The notes beneath the pieces were generated by a model. The model did not search any database. It had not been told where the DNA came from and worked only from the letters and a program-made list of their open reading frames with translations. A DNA stretch of 64,000 bases from NCBI RefSeq assembly GCF_024298845.1, contig NZ_CP101156.1, positions 558,001-622,000 on the forward strand. Reading direction: 5' to 3'. Both the position numbers and the translations under genes were made by a program. Origin of the DNA: Natronosalvus amylolyticus (GTDB lineage Archaea; Halobacteriota; Halobacteria; Halobacteriales; Natrialbaceae). Of this stretch, positions 59,518 to 64,000 are shown in pieces (within the stretch, counting starts at the first letter, position 1; each line of letters opens with the position of its first letter).

Positions 59518-61364
59518 CCGAAGTCGATGCGGTGACGGCTATTTATCCGCCACTACTGGTCTTCGCGACGGCACTGTTGGTACTGGTTATCCCCCGAATC
59601 CTCGGTTTTGCCCTCGGTGCGGTGAGTCTGGCTACCGTGACCGTCATCGCGTACGTTGCCCCCGAAGGCGGGCACATGGCGATGACGTTCCTCGGATTCG
59701 ACGTCCAGCCGTATCTCGTCGACGAGTACACCCGATTCGTCGCCATCGGACTCGGCTTCCTCGGTACCTTCGCCGTCGTCTACGCGTACTCGAGCGAGGC
59801 GTCTCGAGGGATGGCTGCGTTCGCACTCGCGTACGTCGCCAGTGCGCTCGGGGCCGTCTTCGCCGGCGACTGGCTCGTCCTCGTGTTCATGTGGGAAATC
59901 ATGGCCGTGACGAGCACGCTGCTCGTCTGGCACTTCGGGGGCGACGCTGTCCGCGCGGGCTATCGCTACGCGCTGGCTCACGGGATCGGTGGCAGCCTCG
60001 TCCTGTTCGGGGTCATCGCTCACTACGCCCAGGCGGGGACGTTCCTCTACGGACAGGGCGTGGGCCTCGAGCAGACGTTCATCACTGGCGGTATCGCGAC
60101 GGGTATTCCCGCTCTGCTTGCCGTCCTGGGTATCGGCGTCAACGTGGCCTTCATCGGCTTTCACACCTGGCTGCCGGATACCTACCCCCGACCACACCTG
60201 GCCGCGTCGGTGTTCCTCGCCGCGTTCACGACAAAGACGAGCGCATACGTCCTGTTGCGTGCGTTCCCTGACGGGCACATCTGGCTCGCGTACATGGGCG
60301 GGTTGATGGCCGTTTACGGCGCTGGTTTCGCGCTCCTCCAGCACGATATGCGCGCCCTGCTTTCCTATCACATTCAGGCCCAGCTGGGGTACATGGTCGC
60401 CGGTATCGGCATCGGATCGGCCATTGGGATTGCCGGCGCGATGGGACACCTCTTCAACAACGTACTCTACAAGAGCCTGCTGTTCATGGCCGTCGGGGTC
60501 GTCATCTATCGAACGCGAGAGAACGACCTGTACAAACTCGGCGGCCTCTGGCGAGAGATGCCACTGACGGCACTCGCCTTCTTCATCGGCGCGCTCTCGA
60601 TTACCGCCGTACCTGGGTTCAGCGGCTTTATCAGCAAGGGGATGGTGTTCGATGCAGCAACCGGTTACTTCGGTGGGACCGAGCACTGGCCGCTGTTCGT
60701 GCTGTTGTTCATCGGCGGCATCGGAACGTTCCTCTCGTTCATCAAACTGGGATTCTACGTCTTCTTCCACGGGGAAAGTGACCGGGAGGTCAGAGATGCC
60801 AAAACCGGACAGACGACCGCCATGCTCTCTGTCGGTGGCGCCTGTGTCGTCCTCGGGCTGCCAGCCGTCGGCTGGCCAATCTTCACCGACCTCCTCCCGG
60901 TCATCGACGGTACCCAGTTCACCGGCCCGGAGGGGCTCGAGACGCTCAACCCCTACAGTATGGGCCACCTGCAGGACGCTGCGCTCTTGCTCGGTATCTC
61001 GGCAATCGCGTTCCCGATCATCCGGAAACCGCTCTCGAAGCTCGATTTCCGTGATCCGGCGACGTACGTCAACCCTGTCGGCTACAGACTTGGACGGTGG
61101 TCGATGCTCGGCGTTACCGAACTCTTCGCTGCCGTCGACCGAGCCGCTGTCGGACTGGTACGGACGTGCTACTGGGCCGGAAACAATCCCGTACGCGCTG
61201 TCGGGGCCGTTGTGAATCGTGTACCCGATAGCGTGCTCGAGAGCGATGTGTTCGAAGCCCGTGACGGGAAATCTCCCTCGACACTGTCCTTGCGGGCCAC
61301 TATCGGGATGACCGTCTTGATGGTCACGGTGGTGTTAACGAGCATGCTCTTGCTCGTGCTCTGA
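59514..61364 (+). CDS. Mrp/Nuo-type proton-translocating subunit (third copy)
   Basis: 616 aa ND4/ND5-like subunit with about 14-16 membrane helices. Core: FMWEIMAVTSTLLVWHFGGDAVRAGYRYALAHGIGGSLVLFGVIAHYAQ, LLAVLGIGVNVAFIGFHTWLPDTYPRPHLAASVFLAAFTTKTSAYVLLRAFP, LQHDMRALLSYHIQAQLGYMVAGIGIG, GFSGFISKGMVFDA. Last gene of the operon; the stop TGA is the first base triplet of a family-2 palindromic element. Confidence 0.92.
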   Translation: MTEVDAVTAIYPPLLVFATALLVLVIPRILGFALGAVSLATVTVIAYVAPEGGHMAMTFLGFDVQPYLVDEYTRFVAIGLGFLGTFAVVYAYSSEASRGMAAFALAYVASALGAVFAGDWLVLVFMWEIMAVTSTLLVWHFGGDAVRAGYRYALAHGIGGSLVLFGVIAHYAQAGTFLYGQGVGLEQTFITGGIATGIPALLAVLGIGVNVAFIGFHTWLPDTYPRPHLAASVFLAAFTTKTSAYVLLRAFPDGHIWLAYMGGLMAVYGAGFALLQHDMRALLSYHIQAQLGYMVAGIGIGSAIGIAGAMGHLFNNVLYKSLLFMAVGVVIYRTRENDLYKLGGLWREMPLTALAFFIGALSITAVPGFSGFISKGMVFDAATGYFGGTEHWPLFVLLFIGGIGTFLSFIKLGFYVFFHGESDREVRDAKTGQTTAMLSVGGACVVLGLPAVGWPIFTDLLPVIDGTQFTGPEGLETLNPYSMGHLQDAALLLGISAIAFPIIRKPLSKLDFRDPATYVNPVGYRLGRWSMLGVTELFAAVDRAAVGLVRTCYWAGNNPVRAVGAVVNRVPDSVLESDVFEARDGKSPSTLSLRATIGMTVLMVTVVLTSMLLLVL

Positions 61365-61436
61365 TACGGTTTACTGTCGTCTCTTACCGACCCCGTATGG
61401 GTATTCACCGGTAAAAAGTTACAGCAGACCGTATGA
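61362..61436 (+). repeat. Family-2 palindromic element, full copy
   Basis: 75 bp starting with the stop codon of the last antiporter gene: TGATACGGTTTACTGTCGTC at the left and AAGTTACAGCAGACCGTATGA at the right, so ATACGGTTTACTGT and ACAGCAGACCGTAT form the inverted ends. The interior is not coding. It could be a MITE or a terminator. Confidence 0.6.
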
Positions 61437-61757
61437 AGAGATTGTTGTAACTGAATAGCGGTCGGCGACCCTACCCTCGTGATCAGGATGCGACAATGGA
61501 TCCAATAACCCGGTTCGTTCGAGACACCAGGGTTCCCGTGAGCGAATCCGAACTGCCAGGAGTGTCTTGTTTTCTCATCGTGTCGGGAGACAGTACGCTA
61601 ATCGTGACCTACACCGAGTGCATGGGTCGCATAACAATGTCCGAACGAGCGCTTGAAAGTCCTAGATGAGACACACGGCTACCGAATGTGAACAACCGAC
61701 GTTTCGCCCGCTCGAGGCAGGTGACGGCGTTCAGTCGACACGCCCGAGCGTGAGGGG
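61365..61757. other. Intergenic region after the Mrp operon
   Basis: 393 nt. The first 72 nt are the rest of the family-2 element. The remainder should hold the promoter of the GT2 gene; no clear TATA box or gene is seen. Confidence 0.4.
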
Positions 61758-63044
61758 GTGACCGTCGTGTACCGAGAACACACTGTGGGGGTGGTGGTTC
61801 CAGCGTACAACGAGGCCGGATTCGTCGGGGAGGTACTCGAGACGATGCCCGATTTCGTCGACCGCGTCTACGTGGTCGACGACCGCTCGACGGATGGAAC
61901 CTGGCGAGAGATTTTGTCGGTTGTCGACCAGGAGATGGATGACCCTATCGACGGAGCGACAACGACAAATCGTCCGGCAGAATCACCAGTTACGGGTGCC
62001 GTAACCGATGGTGGGTCGGCGACAACGGTTTCCTCGGACGAGCGAGACGGGGCAGGTGAGCGGCCCCCATCGAGTAAGACGGTCTCTGAGGTGACAGAGG
62101 ACGATTCGGGCACGAAAGATGTGGCCACTGATTCGACGTCGGCCCAGGGATCGTCAGCTGCTGTGAACACTGGTGAGTCCGCCACCGAGATGGCTTCGAC
62201 CGAGTCCGCCGCTGAACCGACACCCGAAGCGTCGACCGAAGCTGACACTGTGGAAACCACGACTGTTCCACGCATCATCCCGATACGACACGAAGTCAAT
62301 CGCGGGGTCGGTGGTGCAATCAAGACGGGATACGAACACGCACTCGAGGACGAGATCGACATCGTTGCAGTGATGGCCGGGGACGGGCAGATGGACCCCG
62401 AACAGTTACACCGACTCCTGGACCCCATCGTCGACGGGGAAGCCGCATATGCCAAAGGCAATCGACTCGGCCGAAGTGAGGAACACGCCTCGATGTCGAG
62501 CTGGCGGCTCTTTGGCAACGTCCTGTTGACAATCTTGACGAAAATCGCCAGCGGCTACTGGGAGATGATGGATCCACAGAACGGCTATACGGCACTGTCG
62601 ACCTCGGTTTTGGAGACGGTCGATCTCGAGGGGCTGTACGAGGAGTACGGGTTTGCAAACGACTTGCTCGTCGAACTCAACACCGCAGGCTACCACATTG
62701 CCGACGTCTCGATGCCAGCAGTGTACGGCGACGAACACAGCCACATCGAGTATCGAACGTTCGTCCCACGGTTGTCCTCCCTGTTACTGTTCGGGTTCTT
62801 CCGACGGTTGCGCCGTCGCTACGTGGTCCGGGAGTTCCATCCGATGGTCTGTCTGTACGGACTCGGTATCGTCGGGTGGCTGCTCGCCACGGCAGGCGTC
62901 ACCCGGGCCATTGCTCGACGCACCGACGACGAGAGCGGGCGATCCAATAGCGTGTTGTATGGGTTTCTAGCGTCGATCTGTCTCGCCGTTGCGATGGTGT
63001 ACGACCGTGAGTATAACGACGGCAGCGTGGTGAGGGTCCGATGA
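61758..63044 (+). CDS. Family 2 glycosyltransferase with a ~110-residue low-complexity insert
   Basis: 428 aa from a GTG with a purine-rich site (GAGGGGG) just upstream. GT-A motifs: GVVVPAYNEAGFVGEVLETMPDFVDRVYVVDDRSTDGTWREIL (11-53), IRHEVNRGVGGAIKTGYEHAL (176-196), AVMAGDGQMDPEQLHRLLDPI and DPQNGYTALSTSVLE. A Ser/Thr/Glu/Asp-rich segment (about 60-170) is inserted between VDDRSTDGT and RHEVNRGVGG, where relatives have a short loop. Two membrane helices near the C-terminus (VCLYGLGIVGWLLATAGVT and VLYGFLASICLAVAMVY). It probably makes a lipid-linked or surface sugar. The stop overlaps the next gene (ATGA). Confidence 0.88.
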   Translation: MTVVYREHTVGVVVPAYNEAGFVGEVLETMPDFVDRVYVVDDRSTDGTWREILSVVDQEMDDPIDGATTTNRPAESPVTGAVTDGGSATTVSSDERDGAGERPPSSKTVSEVTEDDSGTKDVATDSTSAQGSSAAVNTGESATEMASTESAAEPTPEASTEADTVETTTVPRIIPIRHEVNRGVGGAIKTGYEHALEDEIDIVAVMAGDGQMDPEQLHRLLDPIVDGEAAYAKGNRLGRSEEHASMSSWRLFGNVLLTILTKIASGYWEMMDPQNGYTALSTSVLETVDLEGLYEEYGFANDLLVELNTAGYHIADVSMPAVYGDEHSHIEYRTFVPRLSSLLLFGFFRRLRRRYVVREFHPMVCLYGLGIVGWLLATAGVTRAIARRTDDESGRSNSVLYGFLASICLAVAMVYDREYNDGSVVRVR

Positions 63045-64000
63045 AAGTCGTCGTCACTATCCAGCACCCAGCACACGTCCACTTCTACAAGTACGTCATC
63101 GACGAACTCGAGGCCCGCGGGCACGACGTGTACGTCTTCGCCCGCGAGAACGACCTTGCAATCCCCTTACTCAACGCCTACGGGATCCCACACGAGGTGC
63201 TGGCTGGCCCACAAAACTCCCTTTCGGAACTCGTGCAGGTGCAACTGTGCTACGAACTCCGTTTACTCGAGCGAACTCGCCGAATCAACCCGGACGTCAT
63301 GACCGCTATCGGTGGCGTGGCGGTCTCCCACGTCGCACCACTGGTCGGCGCCCGAAGCGTGGTGTTCATCGACAACGAAGGCACCAGTTCACATCGAGTG
63401 ACGACCCCGTTTGCCCACGTGGTCGCGACCCCTCGAAATCACGATGTCGAGTACGGCTCCAATCACGTCAGATACGATGGGTTCCACGAGCTGGCCTATC
63501 TCGATCCGGCGTATTTCGAACCCGACCCCGAGCGGTTACGAGCAGCCGGCGTCGACCCCGACGAACGGTATTTCGTACTCCGGTTTCGGAAGTGGGACGC
63601 TTTACACGACGTCGGTGAAGCAGGCCTCTCACTCGAGGGCAAGCGAACGCTGGTGTCGGTACTGGCCGAACACGGTACCGTCTACATAACGAGCACGGAC
63701 CCCCTGCCCGAGGACCTCGAGCAATACGCGTTACCGGTTTCCCCGACGCACATCCACGACCTCTTGTATTACGCTGACTGCTATGCTGGTGACTCGGCGA
63801 CGATGGCAACTGAGGCGGCCTTGCTGGGTACGCCGACCGTTCGCATCCAGTCCTTCGCCGCACGAGGGACAGACATGACCAACTTCATCGAACTCGAGGA
63901 GACCTACGACCTGCTACGGTCGACGGCCGACGAAACCGAGGGGATCGAACTGGTTCGCGAAATCGTCGCCGACGACCGAACACCCGAACGCTGGCGGAGC
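63041..64000 (+). CDS. DUF354 family protein (glycosyltransferase/epimerase-like), partial
   Basis: The first 320 residues are present and the frame is open at the window end. From the ATG: MKVVVTIQHPAHVHFYKYVIDELEARGHDVYVFARE, the DUF354 N-terminus. Then PDVMTAIGGVAVSHVAPLVGARSVVFIDNEGTSSHRVTTPFAHVVATPRNH, FRKWDALHDVG, and DLLYYADCYAGDSATMATEAALLGTPTVRIQSFAARGTDM. DUF354 proteins have a GT-B-like fold akin to UDP-GlcNAc 2-epimerase. Starts 4 nt before the GT2 stop, so it is co-translated. The pair is probably part of a larger glycan locus beyond the window. Confidence 0.85.
   Translation, partial: MKVVVTIQHPAHVHFYKYVIDELEARGHDVYVFARENDLAIPLLNAYGIPHEVLAGPQNSLSELVQVQLCYELRLLERTRRINPDVMTAIGGVAVSHVAPLVGARSVVFIDNEGTSSHRVTTPFAHVVATPRNHDVEYGSNHVRYDGFHELAYLDPAYFEPDPERLRAAGVDPDERYFVLRFRKWDALHDVGEAGLSLEGKRTLVSVLAEHGTVYITSTDPLPEDLEQYALPVSPTHIHDLLYYADCYAGDSATMATEAALLGTPTVRIQSFAARGTDMTNFIELEETYDLLRSTADETEGIELVREIVADDRTPERWRS

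Noticed and set aside
59553-60968. 471-aa minus-strand frame opposite the third antiporter subunit
   Set aside because: Antisense shadow of a clear ND5-like gene; its composition (many Glu, Arg, His) is what antisense of GC-rich membrane genes gives.

Overview
This window is chromosomal DNA of an extremely halophilic archaeon (class Halobacteria, probably order Natrialbales). The DNA is GC-rich with a strong codon bias. The predicted proteins are very acidic. The gene set is typical of haloarchaea: TFB next to rnhA and the 'RnhA operon' gene, NreA, Taw1, CTP-dependent riboflavin kinase, a split Mrp antiporter operon, DICT, DUF7344, DUF7405 and DUF7521 proteins. The species cannot be fixed from sequence reading alone. 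No rRNA, tRNA, CRISPR array or intact transposase was found.

Layout. 0.1-6.2 kb: a surface-polysaccharide or N-glycan locus on the minus strand. Four genes overlapping by 4 nt (acyltransferase, aminotransferase, Gfo/Idh oxidoreductase, nucleotide-sugar 6-dehydrogenase) match the set of activities that makes UDP-2,3-diacetamido-glucuronic acid. Downstream lies an alkaline-phosphatase-fold protein that appears to have lost metal ligands. 6.2-9.8 kb: a DUF7344 regulator-like membrane protein and a DUF1616 membrane protein with a long Asp/Thr/Ser repeat tail. 9.8-17.6 kb: housekeeping genes (ppa, padR-like, rnhA pair, tfb, LolA-like lipoprotein, wHTH/DUF7521 pair, nreA). 17.6-25.8 kb: DUF7405, HAD phosphatase, DUF6735, ilvE, the ribK-ribB operon, a DICT protein, twy1 and a phosphoglycolate phosphatase. 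25.9-31.5 kb: divergent GH36 and GH42 galactosidases, then an intact AlkP-superfamily enzyme. 31.6-37.2 kb: DUF371, an Lhr-type helicase, an MBL hydrolase, a PRC-barrel-like protein and an enoyl-CoA hydratase. 37.4-42.4 kb: an asparagine-synthase-like protein without its N-terminal cysteine, an AsnC-TRASH regulator, a UDG-family protein and a J-domain membrane protein.

42.5-48.9 kb is an accessory stretch of small regulators (PadR, ArsR-like, a zinc-ribbon protein, DUF7344, a membrane HTH protein) and a repeat-rich DUF7282 surface protein. It carries six of the seven copies of an 80-86 bp palindromic MITE-like element (family 1); the seventh lies at 21.5 kb and supplies the last codons of ribB. 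A second palindromic family (family 2) abuts the stop codons of three genes. 48.9-52.6 kb: a sugar-nucleotide epimerase, a dihydroorotase-type amidohydrolase and pyrD. 52.8-61.4 kb: a nine-gene Mrp-type Na+/H+ antiporter operon with overlapping genes. 61.8-64.0 kb: a GT2 glycosyltransferase with a large low-complexity insert, and a DUF354 glycosyltransferase-like gene that runs off the window end.

How the genes work together. The clearest functional units are the sugar-nucleotide operon, the ribK-ribB operon (whose kinase carries a DNA-binding domain that may control it), the Mrp operon (cation export and pH homeostasis), and the alpha/beta-galactosidase pair (galactoside use). The most unusual signals are the palindromic mobile or terminator-like elements clustered at gene 3' ends, a tandem palindrome in front of the PadR gene, and several proteins that keep a fold but lack canonical catalytic residues.
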